A stretch of DNA of 64,000 nucleotides from Campanula takesimana (taxonomy: Eukaryota; Streptophyta; Magnoliopsida; Asterales; Campanulaceae), in NCBI GenBank assembly GCA_026119855.1, contig JAOWBW010000087.1, forward strand, positions 310,001 through 374,000. Direction: 5' to 3'. A model generated the notes under the pieces. It saw only the letters and a program-made list of their open reading frames with translations. It was not told the origin of the DNA and searched no databases. Every line of letters starts with the position of its first letter. Within the stretch, counting starts at the first letter, position 1. The translations under genes were made by a program, and so were the position numbers. Shown here piece after piece: positions 46,001 through 57,080 of this stretch.

Positions 46001-46073
46001 GATTTTAGATCAAAAAGGAAAGGGGCCCAAAAAAATGGAAGAGAAATGAGTAAAGTTTTGTCCTTCTGCAAAG

Positions 46074-46081
46074 CTTTTATA
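46074..46081 (-). promoter_or_regulatory. TATA box of ALOG gene 1
   Basis: TATAAAAG on the minus strand 74 bp before the ATG at 46000, giving a leader of about 40-50 nt. Confidence 0.7.
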
Positions 46082-46298
46082 CTTCTTTTGTTGTTTTAAA
46101 ATTGTACTCCAGTTGGATAGGATTATAGGAATGGGTCATACCAAAATTGTACTCGTTTAACCGTCTGTTTTTAAAAAATAATAGTAGCACAAATTTAATG
46201 GGTTTAATTTAACTAAAATACTCTTTCTATTTGTGTACTCGGTATTAAACTCGGTGTATGCGTCATTTACTTGTGATACTAAATTCTACTTTATATCA

Positions 46299-47840
46299 TT
46301 AAGAGGAAGGCTCAAGGCCAATATAATGTTGGTACATATTTCTAGCACTAAAAGCATTTTTATGGGCAAATTTGACAACATTTCTATCTACTTTAAAAAT
46401 ACCGAAACTATTGCATTCGGATATGAAAAGATTTATGTCGTTGATGATTCCTTCCAGAGAGTAGTCTTCTTTTGGGTTGTTCTGGATATAATCTCAGGCT
46501 TTCATTGAGTCTGTCAAAATCGTGATGTTTTTGTAACTGTTGTGATTTGCCCATTGAAGACCTTTGCATATAGCCAGACATTCTGTTTGAATGAGAGAAA
46601 CTGTTTTGCAAGATATACTTCCAAAAGCTATCCACCCTTTTTGTTTGTCCCAAAGTTCTCATCCAAGGCCTGCCCATCGATCATTCTTTTTCCAGGAGCC
46701 ATCAGTGATGATGATGTTTGAATTTCCTAAGCTGGGGTTTTTGAGGTATTCTTCAAGAGTCTTTCCATTCAATGAATCAAGACTCAAAGTTGTTGAAGGA
46801 TGGTTTAGAGAATGGATTTGTAAAGGAGGTTTTTTGAGGTGTTTTGAGTTTTTGGATCGGGTGAAGTTTTGAGTGGCTAGATTGATGATGTTGTCGATGT
46901 TTGGGGTTTCAAGGTTGAATATAATGTCATTTCTATTCTTCCAAATCTCCCAAAATATTAAAACAATATAAGTGATATCGTCTAAAGGGGTAGGGTTTGA
47001 GATCCTAGCTTTAAACCAGGATAGAAGGGATTGGTCTGTGTTTAAAGGTAAAGGTTCTGGAATTTTAGTTTGGATTTGGTTCCATATGTTTTGCGAGAAG
47101 TGACAAGTAAGGAAGAGATGTTTTTCGTCTTCATCAAATAACCCGCATATGTTGCAAAAGGTTATGGAAGTGCATTTTCTAAGGTGTAAGGCTTTTTGTG
47201 TAGGGAGGATGTTTGATAGAGCTCTCCAAGCAAAGAATTTAATTTTTGGTTCAAAAGGAAGATTTCAAAGTGTATTCCAGACTTTAGAGGGGTTTGCTAG
47301 AAGTCGGGTCTTGATAAGGTGGTCAGTGTCTTTATGAGATTTAAGAGCAAAGAAATAGCCTGATTTCACAGTATAAAGGCCTTTTGAAGAGGGACCCCAA
47401 AGGAGTTTGTCTTCTCCCTTTTGTGGAATATGAATGGAGAGGATGAAGTCAATAATATTCTGGGGGAATAACGTTTTAAGAAGAGGGGTTCTCCACAATT
47501 TTGTTGTAGGGTTTATAAGGTCAGACACTAGGAGAGATGGGAGGCTTTCTGTAATAGTGAGAGGGATTTGCTACTAATATTCTGGAGGGATCCAATGGTC
47601 CATGAGGGCTCGGACTTTTTCTCCATTTTGGGATTGACCAGATGAGGTGAGGCTCAAGGAGGGTTTTTCCCCATAGTAAACTTTTCCATACCCAAGATAC
47701 TTTGTTTGAGAGACCCGAAGTAATGAACTCTTTTCTAGGGTGGTATTTGGCTTTTAGAGTGCGGCTTAATAAGGATTCAGGTTGATAGAAAATTTTCCAG
47801 GCCGTTTTAGCTAAACAGGCTTGATTGAAGGCTCATACTA
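46299..47840 (-). pseudogene. 5'-truncated LINE (L1-type) pol remnant
   Basis: Read from the right on the minus strand: NQACLAKTAWKIFYQPESLL and YHPRKEFITSGLSNKVSWVW (reverse transcriptase C terminus), SDLINPTTKLWRTPLL and LLWGPSSKGLYTVKSGYFF (zf-RVT region, 47528-47265), then RNase H TECLAICKGLQWANHNSY and ITILTDSMKA followed by a stop, and finally AHKNAFSARNMYQHYIGLEP with a stop at 46299. Frameshifts near 47640 and at least one stop in the RNase H block show decay. The endonuclease and most of the reverse transcriptase are missing, as usual for 5'-truncated LINEs. No clear poly(A) at 46200-46299. Confidence 0.88.
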
Positions 47841-48042
47841 AATTTAGTTGGTGGGTGTATTAAATCTCAATTTAAATGGTGGGATTAATTTAAAGCATTT
47901 GGGCCCAATGGTATTCGGGTGTGTGTAAAGCCTCTAGGTGGCTAGTGCAGGACCTTTATGGCAAGAGCACTACGAGATGGCGTGAGACGTCTATGAACGA
48001 TTTCTGGAGAGGCAAATGGCGCGGGACGTCTATGAATGAAAC

Positions 48043-48775
48043 TATGGATGGCAACAGCTGGGGTACGGGACGGGTTTAGAAAAACTCGACCCCGACCCAA
48101 GATATGTTTCGGTAATACCGAATCCGGGTCCGGCCCGGTGATAAACAAACCCGTTTCCTGCCCGAACCCGCTTAACCCGCACACAATTTATCTTTTTTTT
48201 TTTTTGGGGGGGGGGGAGGGGGGGCTGACCCATCTTTCTCATTACCTTAATGCTTATTTGGGCTTTAGCCCAACCTCAAACTGCTAGGAAATTAAAAACA
48301 GCGCAAACCACATAGTCAAACAATATATTATTACATAATCATAAAAACCCTTGATAGTAAATAAATCTAGGCATGTATTGATGAGAAAATAGACGTCAGA
48401 CTTACCTTGATTGTTAATGGAGGACAGACGATGGCGGACTGGCATATCACATAAGTGAAATGGAGCTGGAGTAGGACGTTGATTTCAAACGCCGACAACA
48501 ATCGCAAACGGCGATTCCCCTCTCTCTCCTCAGCAACAGCGTATTGTGTAACCCTAACTCTACGACTCAACAATATATACTGGGTTTTGGGGGTTATAAT
48601 GGAGGGACATAAGGGCAGAATAGGGAAACAATACTAAATCTAAGTATGCAGGTCGGGTCGGGCCGGCCCAGGCGGGTCAGAGGGTTTTACCGAACCCAAA
48701 CCTGCCGGGTTTTGGAATTTTGTTATCAAATCCGCCCCACTCAAGTCGAAAAGCCATGGAACGGGCCGGGTTCGG
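48043..48775. mobile_element. hAT-type element with promoter/leader-like cargo
   Basis: Left end TATGGATGGCAACAGC with subterminal ACGGGACGGGTTT motifs; the other end is GGCGGGT/CCGGGTTCGG-rich (48655-48775) but its exact terminus is unclear. The interior, minus strand 48640-48400, reads as TATATATTG, a CT-rich leader and CAATCAAG/GTAAGTC, a consensus splice donor. A G-rich run lies at 48206-48223. Confidence 0.5.
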
Positions 48776-49708
48776 TGGAATTGAATTAATTATTAAACCA
48801 CTTTTGATTACCAATTGTTATCTAATTTATTTCTTAACCAAATGACCTAATTCAAAAGCTTAAATTGCTCTGAACTCAATGAGGAATGCCCACAATTTTT
48901 GATATGATTTTAAGAGATATAAATCATGTTCAAATGAATAAAGTTACAACATGCTAGTCTTAGATTAGTTGCTGCCAATAAAGCACATTAGTAAAAGATT
49001 GACATATTCAGTCATGAAAATGAACTCAAATAGAAAAAAACAAAACATGAAAGTTGTAGATAAAATAAAAATACATGAAACTTGGAGTTTTTAAATTCTA
49101 AATATTTGTTTTGATCAATTAAATACATGGAGACATTTAAGTCCTTAAATTAAAACACATTTTGACAGATTTTATTGTCACGCAAGATGGGTGAAAATAA
49201 ATATGTAGATTATGCATAAAATTATGTGAACATCTAGAACATACTTTTATGGGTTAAGAAGAGTTTCCAATTTACAAATCTCAAAATTTTCATGTATATA
49301 TTTTACTATAATTATTGCAAAACAGAGCAGCCCTTCATAATGCTTCATGAGCAGATTTTTGTTACTTCAAATTTGAAGTCCAAAACCAAGTCAAATGAAT
49401 GAAGATTGTGGAGGTTTCTACAAATAGATGAAGAAGAATTAGTGATAGCCAACAAAAGTGTATGTGATATAAAAAAAAAAAAAAACAAAAATAGAAACTT
49501 AAAAAAACAACGTGTAAAACAATGAATCTTACAACTTTGAACAACAACAATTTCAAAAGTATCCATGTGGGTAGCTGCAAGAAATAAAACATAACAAAAT
49601 TAATAAAGCTCAAAAATTTTCATCAACACAATAAATCAAAAATATCACACAAACAAAGATAAGAGAATTACAACAACAACAAAAACAAATTTTCTTTCTC
49701 ATATTTAT
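48776..49708. other. No recognisable gene
   Basis: AT-rich spacer without coding potential or terminal repeats that I can see. Confidence 0.4.
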
Positions 49709-50265
49709 ATTTCCATGCAAAGACTGTATGTATTCTTTTATTAAAAGTGATTAAAAAATATTTATATTATTAATTAAGGAGTTGAAGGCAAGGAAACTAA
49801 AAAGACATGCACAAAATTCATTCAAACATAAATACTCCTATATCTTTCAAATTCTTGGGTGGTTATGTATGAATGTTTAAAGTAATGAATGTCTAATGTA
49901 TGATCTTTCACAATCCAAACCGGCCTATGTATGTTTATGTAGTGTTAAATGTAATAATTAACATATAATGTAATTATTATAATTAATTAATGATTACCTA
50001 GTAATATTAATAGTAATTTTAAAAGTGATTAAAAAGTATTTATATTTCTATGCAAAGATTGTATGCATTCTTTTATTAAAAGTGATTAAAAAGTATTTAT
50101 ATTATTAATTAGGGAGTTGAAAGAAAGGAAACTAAAAAGACATTCACAGAATTCATTCAAACATAAATACTCCTATATATTTCAAATTCTTGGGTGGTTA
50201 TGTATGAATGTTTAAAGTATCTCTTAATGAATGTCTAATGTATGACCTTTCACAATCCAAACGGG
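49709..50265 (+). repeat. Direct duplication, period about 334 bp
   Basis: The stretch TGCAAAGACTGTATGTATTC... CTTTCACAATCCAAAC (49715-49920) recurs at 50049-50261 with few changes. Non-coding, AT-rich. Confidence 0.85.
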
Positions 50266-50279
50266 TCTTATGTTAAATA

Positions 50280-50770
50280 TAATAATTAACATATAATGTA
50301 ATTATTATAAATAATTAATACTATTAATAAAAATAGTTAACCCATAAAATAATTATTATAACTAATATTATTAACTATAATTTTTTACTTTACATAACGA
50401 TTAATGATTACCTAGTAATATTAATAGTAATTTTAAATTTTTATAATGATTATTATAAACAAAAAATACTATTAATAGTAATAATTAATGTATATAGTAA
50501 CTATTATTTTTAACTAATAGTATTAATAGTAATCTTTAACATATATTATAACTATTATTATTAACTAATACTATTAGTAGTATTAGTCAACTTACGTAGT
50601 AATTATTATGATTAACTAATATTATTAATAGTAATAATTAACATATATACTTAACTATATTAGTTAACTATTAATAGTAAACTATAATAGTTAGCTATTA
50701 TAATTATTATTATAAGTATTAGTTTTTATAATAGTTAACTATAATAGTTACTTTATATAGTAGCTAATAC
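50280..50770. repeat. TATTAATAGTAAT-type low-complexity array
   Basis: Irregular repeats of ATTAACTAATACTATTAATAG and its inverse run for about 500 bp. They can pair in many registers. 50771-51401 after it holds no gene. Confidence 0.7.
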
Positions 50771-51401
50771 AATTAGATAAGAAATAAAAAATGAAAAGTC
50801 ACTTGTTTATTAGGGGGGCGTTGACGTGGCATCACCAAATGCAAGCTTCCTCCATAGTTCGTCCACGTGTCAACACCATAACCATCTTCACCAAATGCAC
50901 GCGCTACCTAGTCTACACTCCTATTCTATATATATAAGAGCATGAGTTATATTAGATACTTATATATTTTTATAGAAGACTCTTTTATTCATATATGTTT
51001 TCTATAGAACTTATGTAAAGAGAAAAGTAATTCAAAAGTACCTAGTATCATACCTATTGTTATTAACTAATATTAGTACCTAGGTAGCCGAATGTCAAAA
51101 GACTTTGGAATTGAAACAGTCAACTTACATGGAAGCCTCACAATCAAGATACACCATTTTGTTGCTTACGTGTCATACCCAGGGTTGGTTTCACCAACTT
51201 TAAAATACTATAAGTATAGATTTAACCTGAGATTTAAAATACTCCTCTGTTCCATAAAACTTGATGCTGGAGAGGGAAAAAAAATCATACAAAACTTAAC
51301 GTTTTGCATTTTTCAAGAATTGTTAGACCAAGTGTACCCAAAATACCCTTAGAATCTCAATAATCCTTTTATTGATTGTAGTCTCTTTACCCCTCTCCAG
51401 C

Positions 51402-51957
51402 TAGGGATGACCGAACCGGACCGGAACCGCCGAACCGGCTCGGAACCGGAACCGGTTTAACTGGAACCGCCACGAACCGTGCTAAAAACCGCAATCGTTG
51501 GAACCGTAAATGATAAGGGCCGGTTAAGGTTCATTGCTCCAAAAACAGTTGAACCGGATGGACCAAACCGTAATCGGAATCGTTAGAACCGTCATAAAAA
51601 CCGTTAGAATTGTCAGAAAAACAATCAAAATCATAAGAAAAACCTAAAACCCGTCAAATTTCTATCGAGTTTGTCAAAATTTGCCGTTATTAACAGAAAG
51701 TTAACCAAAAAAGAGTCGTTTTGACTGGATTTCAACAACTTTTTATTACTTTTTTAAAATCAGTAGTAAAATAATTTTAAAACATTTTTCTAGGCCAAAA
51801 AAAAAAAAACCAAAACCGAGAACCGTTGGAACCGAAAGTTCATAACCGCAACCGTAAACCGGATGAATACGAGCCGGTTAAGCTTCAAAGATTCCGCGAA
51901 CCGGAACCGCTGGTTCCGAACCGAAACCGTAACCAGAACCGTAATTGGCTGACCCTA
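51402..51957. mobile_element. hAT-type MITE with GAACCG arrays
   Basis: Ends TAGGGATGACCGAACCGG and, inverted, TAGGGTCAGCCAATTACGG. Target duplication TCTCCAGC/CCTCCAGC (7 of 8). Both subterminal zones are filled with GAACCG, CCGGAACCG and GAACCGGT. Sister of 52270-52845 (similar size and ends). Confidence 0.82.
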
Positions 51958-52221
51958 CCTCCAGCAGTCCAACACACTTTAAGATGTGTAAATGTATTAA
52001 CTGCATATCATTAATTAAGGATAGACTAATTTTAAATGCGTCTTAATTTATGTGCATTTGTTTGAAATGTTACTCCCTCTATCTCAGAGTATATGTCCGC
52101 CTTTCTTTTTTAGTCTGTTCCAGAGTATATGTCCACTTCCTAAAATGGCAAAGAATCTTTACTATTCCTCAAATTCATTCTCTCTTCTACTTACTTTTAT
52201 ACTCACATCACCAATCAAATA

Positions 52222-53022
52222 CTCCCTCCGTCCCATACTTATTGCTACCATTTGAGAGTGCATGGGGATTAGGGATGACCAAACACGGTTTCAGTTACGG
52301 TTCCGGTTCTGGAAAAGCTTGAACCGTAACCGAACCGTTTCTCTTCCGGTTACGGTTACGGTTCGGAATCGCCGGTCCATAGTTTCTTTTTTTAAAAAAA
52401 AACAATTATAATAATTTTTATTGCCCTTTTTTTTTTTTACAAAAATGTATAGAAAAAATGTATAAAAAATTAAAGAGGTCCTTCCCTCTTTTCTTTTATA
52501 TACTCAACAAATTTTTATTTACTGAATTTGGCAAAAAATTCAGTCAAAACTCAACTTTTCTTGTCAACTTTCCGTTAGTAACGGTTAATTCTGATGAAAC
52601 CATTAGAAATTTAACGAATTTGACGATTTTCTAACGGTTTTTATAACTGTTCCGGTTCGGTCTAGGCGGTTCATGGCGGTTCGGAACCGCCGGTTCACGG
52701 TTTTCAGAGAGGATGAACCAGAACCGGCCAGTGTTACAAACGGTCCCGGTTCACACAGTTCCGGATTTCGTCAAGGTTCAAGGCGGTTCCGAGCTTTTCA
52801 GTTCCGGTCCGGTTTAGCGGTTCCGGTTCGGTTTGGCCATCCCTAATGGGGATTAAGAAAATATGTTAGAAAAGTAAGTATTGTGGTAGGAGAGAGAAAA
52901 TAAATTAGTGGATAGTTGTTGTGAGGGGTAGGAGAGAGAAAAGTGAACATTTTGGGTAAGTAGCAATAAGTATGGGACCCCCAAAATGGGAATAAGTAGC
53001 GATAAGTATGGGACGGATGGAG
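52222..53022. mobile_element. Stowaway MITE split by a hAT-type MITE
   Basis: CTCCCTCCGTCCCATACTTATTGCTA to AGCGATAAGTATGGGACGGATGGAG, TA-flanked. Removing the hAT-type insertion and one target duplication leaves about 217 bp. Confidence 0.85.
52270..52845. mobile_element. hAT-type MITE nested in a Stowaway
   Basis: TAGGGATGACCAAAC left, inverted right TAGGGATGGCCAAACC, perfect 8-bp target duplication ATGGGGAT (52262-52269, 52846-52853). Subterminal GGTTCCGGTTC and GGTTACGGTT motifs. No transposase. Confidence 0.93.
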
Positions 53023-54726
53023 TAACTATTATCTCTCACTCATTCTCTCTCATACTTACTTTTATACTCACAACACTTACATCACTTCCACAATTTCCTA
53101 ATCTTCGCGCAACTGAGAGGGTTGACATAGGAAAGAGTGTTTTATGGAACAAAGAGATTAGACATCTATATCTATATATAAATAATGGGCAAAGTAGATA
53201 GAGCCCCTTTCTAAAATGGTTTCCGCTCAAACACTTGTTCTATAAACGGAAACCTCATAATGGGTTATTCTGGAACATTTCACTATGTTTGTGAACTGAA
53301 TCCCTCGGATTTTAAAAGCAGCAGCATTTATTTGATGATAAAATGGATGATCATTAATTGAAAGTCTTTGTCTCTACAGTTGACCCTTCATCGATTCCGG
53401 CAAACGAGCGGGCCTTTGAAATTTCCGAAGTTTAGTTGAGCAATAAAAAACATCTAACCTATTCCTTCTAATTTTTACCCACTCACTTTCTATCTCGATT
53501 TACCCTATCTATTTCAAGTAGCGATTGTGTATGATTGATTCCAGTATGATCCGTTTATAGGAAATTTTCAAGTCTTTGAAATCCGAAATTGAGTAATTTA
53601 GCAAGAAACCCTAAGTCCAGAGCAAGTTCTCCTCTATCATTCAGTTTTAGTCGACAATCTCTCTCAGGTAATCCCTAATCCTCTCCTTAGTCCTTGCTCA
53701 TGCAGATATTATTGTTTATTGCTTTCAATCAAACAACGAGGTTTGGTCGATTTGATAAGAAGGGGATTTAACACCATCTCGAACCCCGTTGGCGTTGTTT
53801 GTCCTAGCCCTAGGCCAGGCTTTCTTAATTCTTTCAGATCTCTTATGTGGCACTCCAACTACAATTAACCTTTCAATTTTGATTTGGTCACATTTTTATT
53901 ATTTTCTGATTTCAAGTTTTCATTTTTGGGTTATAAGTTTCTAACCTTAATTTTTGTTTGATTTGCTACATACAACAAACTATACTTTGTGATTTCGGAA
54001 AGCAAACATAAAGCTTCTTGAGCTATTCTCATCCAGGTAGGAAAAAATGAATATATGAGTTGGTTGAATATCATAGTTCATAGACATAGTTTGGCTTTTT
54101 AGACTATAGAAACTAGAATAAAGCTTATGTTTGATTAACCAAATTTAATTTAATTCTAGATTTTGACAGAAAATTGTCATTCATATTTACTTTATACTTG
54201 TATACTTGTATTTGATGGGAATTGAAATTAATTAATTTCTATTTATGTATTGCCTCTTTGTTCATACATTTATATGCAAGAGTGGAGTTGGAGCATACGG
54301 CTTTACAAAGGGGATATGTATTGACATTCATTGGGCCAGAGGATGGATTTGTGTCATAACCGTCGAGATGAGAGTGGTTCTTCCTCTTTGCTCAAGTGAA
54401 AGGCGCAAACTCTCGCTCTAGCTATTTTTTAATTTTCTTAGTGATCGTTGACCACTAAAGCAGCTTTCGTGCCTCCCTGGCTTTTTATGCAAGTGAATCT
54501 TTAGAACACCCATGTGTCCTAAATATTTTAATTACCTCTTCAAGCAAGACACCTTCATGTGTGGAAACCAGTTGAGAGGTGAAGTTTTACCATGATGCGG
54601 CTCCTTAATTTGAACAGTTAAATTCTTTAGAACACCCATGCTTGATTGAGAATCTCTTTCATTGCCTTATTCTGCTTAAAATATGAGGCAGACTAAAGAA
54701 AGGAAAAACAATTACCATACCAGATA

Positions 54727-54956
54727 CTCTCTCCGTCCTAAATTAATGTTCTTAGTTTGACTTTACACGGAGATTAAAAAAAACAAATGTTGTGAATATG
54801 AAAAGTAAAGTAAGAAAGAGAAAGTGGGTAAGGAGTTTTTGTTGTGAGAATGACAAGTGGGTCTCATTTTCCATTTTAGTCAATAAAGTAAGTAAGAGCC
54901 TTAAATTGAGACAGACTAAAAAGGAAAGTAAGAAGCTTAAAGCGGGACAAAGGGAG
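54727..54956. mobile_element. Stowaway MITE inside the Helitron
   Basis: CTCTCTCCGTCCTAAATTAATGTTC to GCTTAAAGCGGGACAAAGGGAG, TA-flanked; subfamily of 3102-3392. Confidence 0.8.
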
Positions 54957-55123
54957 TACCTTTTTATTTTGGGCGGAAATTTTTTTATGAAGAGAAGCGG
55001 GATCAGAAAAGGATCTTCTCATGGATTTTTTTATTCTTTTTGTTGACTGGTGCTCATAAGAGTTGATGTTTCTTTCTTGTTATGCTGCATATGAATAAAT
55101 TCTGCCATCTGATATAATTTTAG

Positions 55124-55207
55124 GCAAAAGATGATGGTTTTCTTCTTGGTGGTGCAAGCCTTCATAGGTGCATGACTCCCCACGAACCTCACTCCAAAGC
55201 TTACGAT
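55124..55207 (+). pseudogene. Captured homogentisate 1,2-dioxygenase-like exon
   Basis: After an acceptor TATAATTTTAG the frame reads AKDDGFLLGGASLHRCMTPH and then EPHSKAYD before a stop. The block GGASLHxCMTPHxP is, to my knowledge, characteristic of homogentisate dioxygenase, the tyrosine-catabolism enzyme. Only about 28 codons are present; downstream 55208-55300 is diverged. It lies within the Helitron, 250 bp from its 3' end, consistent with gene-fragment capture. Confidence 0.7.
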
Positions 55208-55696
55208 GTATGACTGATGCTAAAGACCCACGAGGAAAAGCAACATGCTTTTGGATTAGGCTCCTCAATGAGTTTTTGGTGTTTGCCAAATTTGAAGTTA
55301 TTTAATGTTTAGAATCGTTATTTTGTAGTTACAATTTTTGTTAAAGTGTAATCAAGTTGGTCATTAGTCTCAAGTGAAATGAGACGAAGGAAGTATGTTA
55401 TTTCATCTTGTCAATTTTTTTTGATAGTGCGTTTAACGCACGGGTGTTATACTAGTTATTAATATAGGATTTGGAGTTTTTTTTTTTTTTTTTTTTTTTT
55501 TTAAAGGCCTAGAGGGCAGAATTTAATGACTAGATTGTTTATTAATTATTGAAAATTTGAGCAAATCATCAATCATTTTTTTTTTTGAAAGCACCAAATT
55601 ATCTATATTAATCATATAAAAATACGATACTTGAAACAATTTTATGTACAAGACTACAAGTAAAAGAAATCAAAAATCATCATCTCCTGGGGCTTC

Positions 55697-56206
55697 CTAG
55701 GATTTAACTATTCCTCTGACCTTGGCCTGACTTTCCCTCACCTCCACCAAATACAACCGTACAGCCCGCGCCCCGAACGGATTTCTCCCCGGCAATCCGC
55801 CGTTATCTTCATACGCAGCAAAAAGCCGGCCAATTAAACCATCGACGCTAACCCATGCCTGTCGGAGAGGACAAGAGCAAGACGATTGATCCTGGGTGCG
55901 ATTGTGGCCGCAATCATCGCCATGAATCTTAATCTTTCCGAATTGGTCGAGGTAGTTTAGAAATTCGATTACGTGGGCTTCACTACACCGGGATACAGTA
56001 ACTGTCGGGCGGTGGTTTCGCAGGTATTGTCGGAACGTGTTCCAATCTCGCCGTTTCTGGGACTCGTACCGGCCAATTAGTGAGAGTTCTTTATGACGGG
56101 GGATGAAGGCGTGTCCGATTTCCGGGGTTGAGCTGTTTCTGCTGTTGCTGCGGCTGTGTTGATAGCCTTGGGCGGCGGTTGCTGCGGCGGCGACGGCTGC
56201 TGACAT
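55697..56206 (-). CDS. ALOG-domain (LSH-type) protein
   Basis: Intronless 169-residue ALOG protein. Ala-rich MSAAVAAAATAAQ N terminus; the ALOG domain at about 46-165 is close to consensus: GRYESQKRRDWNTFRQYLRN, HRPTVTVSRCSEAHVIEFL, SCSCPLRQAWVSVDGLIGRL, NPFGARAVRLYLVEVRESQA. The zinc-ribbon insert keeps C99, H101, C110 and C112 but is shorter than usual. It ends AKVRGIVKS, so the Lys/Arg-rich nuclear localisation stretch that follows the domain in most family members is absent. Paralogue of 45437-46000, same strand, about 10 kb apart. ALOG proteins bind DNA and act in meristem and boundary control. A Helitron ends 240 bp beyond the stop codon and MITEs crowd the upstream side. Confidence 0.95.
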   Translation of the reverse strand: MSAAVAAAATAAQGYQHSRSNSRNSSTPEIGHAFIPRHKELSLIGRYESQKRRDWNTFRQYLRNHRPTVTVSRCSEAHVIEFLNYLDQFGKIKIHGDDCGHNRTQDQSSCSCPLRQAWVSVDGLIGRLFAAYEDNGGLPGRNPFGARAVRLYLVEVRESQAKVRGIVKS

Positions 56207-56472
56207 GATTTCAGATCAGTATGTGAGGGAGAAGGGAAGGGAGTGAGTGAGGAGCTAGGTGGAGTGGGATATTAAAAGGGGAAGGGGAGACTTGAACGTG
56301 AGGTGGAAGGGAAAGATGGTGGGGAATGGAGACAATGGAGGGGCCCAACCTTGGAAAACAAAGATGATCATATTCTCAATATCACTTAGACAGTTAGACC
56401 TGTCCTTTAACTACATCACCTCACTTTTTTTTTTGTTGTTCTTACCAAGTCCACGTTTATAATCTTAATTTT

Positions 56473-56474
<2 letters not shown>

Positions 56475-56520
<46 letters not shown>
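56475..56520. repeat. (TA)n microsatellite
   Basis: About 23 TA units directly abutting the Stowaway at 56521; a second TA tract lies between the next two MITEs (56767-56788). The TA target preference of Stowaway explains the neighbourhood. Confidence 0.95.
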
Positions 56521-56523
<3 letters not shown>

Positions 56524-56766
56524 CCTCCGTCTCATTTCAAATTGCAAATACTAGGTTGGCACGGGGATTAAGGGAAAAAGTGAAAAAGGTGATGTGTTGT
56601 GAGTGTTGATAGTTGAGTGGGAGAGAGAAAGTGGGGTAGAAAATAGTTAGTGGGTTAATGGATGTGAGTGTGCAAGTGGGTTAAAACTTGCTATTTTTTA
56701 ATTTTGCAATTTTAGTTGGGACACCCTTTTTGGCAAGTTTTGCAATTTGAAATGGGACGGAGGGAG
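56521..56766. mobile_element. Stowaway MITE
   Basis: TTCCCTCCGTCTCATTTCAAATTGCAA to TTGCAATTTGAAATGGGACGGAGGGAG; subfamily of 22533-22799. Confidence 0.9.
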
Positions 56767-56788
56767 TATATATATATATATATATATA

Positions 56789-57062
56789 CTCCCTCCGTCC
56801 CACTACAAGTTAGACTAATTTTCTTTTCGGTCCGTCTCACTACAAGTGAGACCGCCTAAAATGGAAATGGTTTTATATATTTATATTCAACCAACCCCAC
56901 TATTTAACTCCACTCATTCTCTTCTTCATTTTCCACCACACAATTTATTCAACTAACACTACTATTTACCCCACTCATTCTCTCTCTTCATTTTCTACCA
57001 CACATTTTTTCTTAATTATTGTGCCGACAAATCTAGTAGCACTTGTGGTGGGACGGAGGGAG
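56789..57062. mobile_element. Stowaway MITE
   Basis: CTCCCTCCGTCCCACTACAAGT to CACTTGTGGTGGGACGGAGGGAG, TA-flanked; subfamily of 40450-40968. Confidence 0.9.
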
Positions 57063-57080
57063 TATATATATTATATTTTA

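Larger units (their letters stand above)
52073..53130. mobile_element. Outer Stowaway remnant of a three-level nest
   Basis: CTCCCTCTATCTCAGAGTATATGTCC starts an element at 52073 (TA at 52071) whose interior continues after 53025 (CTCACTCATTCTCTCTCATAC). Its right terminal repeat is missing near 53110. It encloses the Stowaway at 52222-53022, which encloses a hAT-type element. Confidence 0.5.
53165..55455 (+). mobile_element. Helitron carrying gene fragments
   Basis: 5' end TCTATATCTATATATAAATAA inserted after A; 3' end CTAG at 55452-55455 followed by T, as expected for A/T insertion. Ten bases before CTAG lies the hairpin GTGCGTTTAACGCAC (55427-55441). No Rep/helicase, so non-autonomous. 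The interior holds leader-like sequence with a GTAATCCC donor (53600-53670), a Stowaway (54727-54956) and an exon-like homogentisate dioxygenase fragment (55124-55207). The 3' end lies about 240 bp from the stop of ALOG gene 2. Confidence 0.88.
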
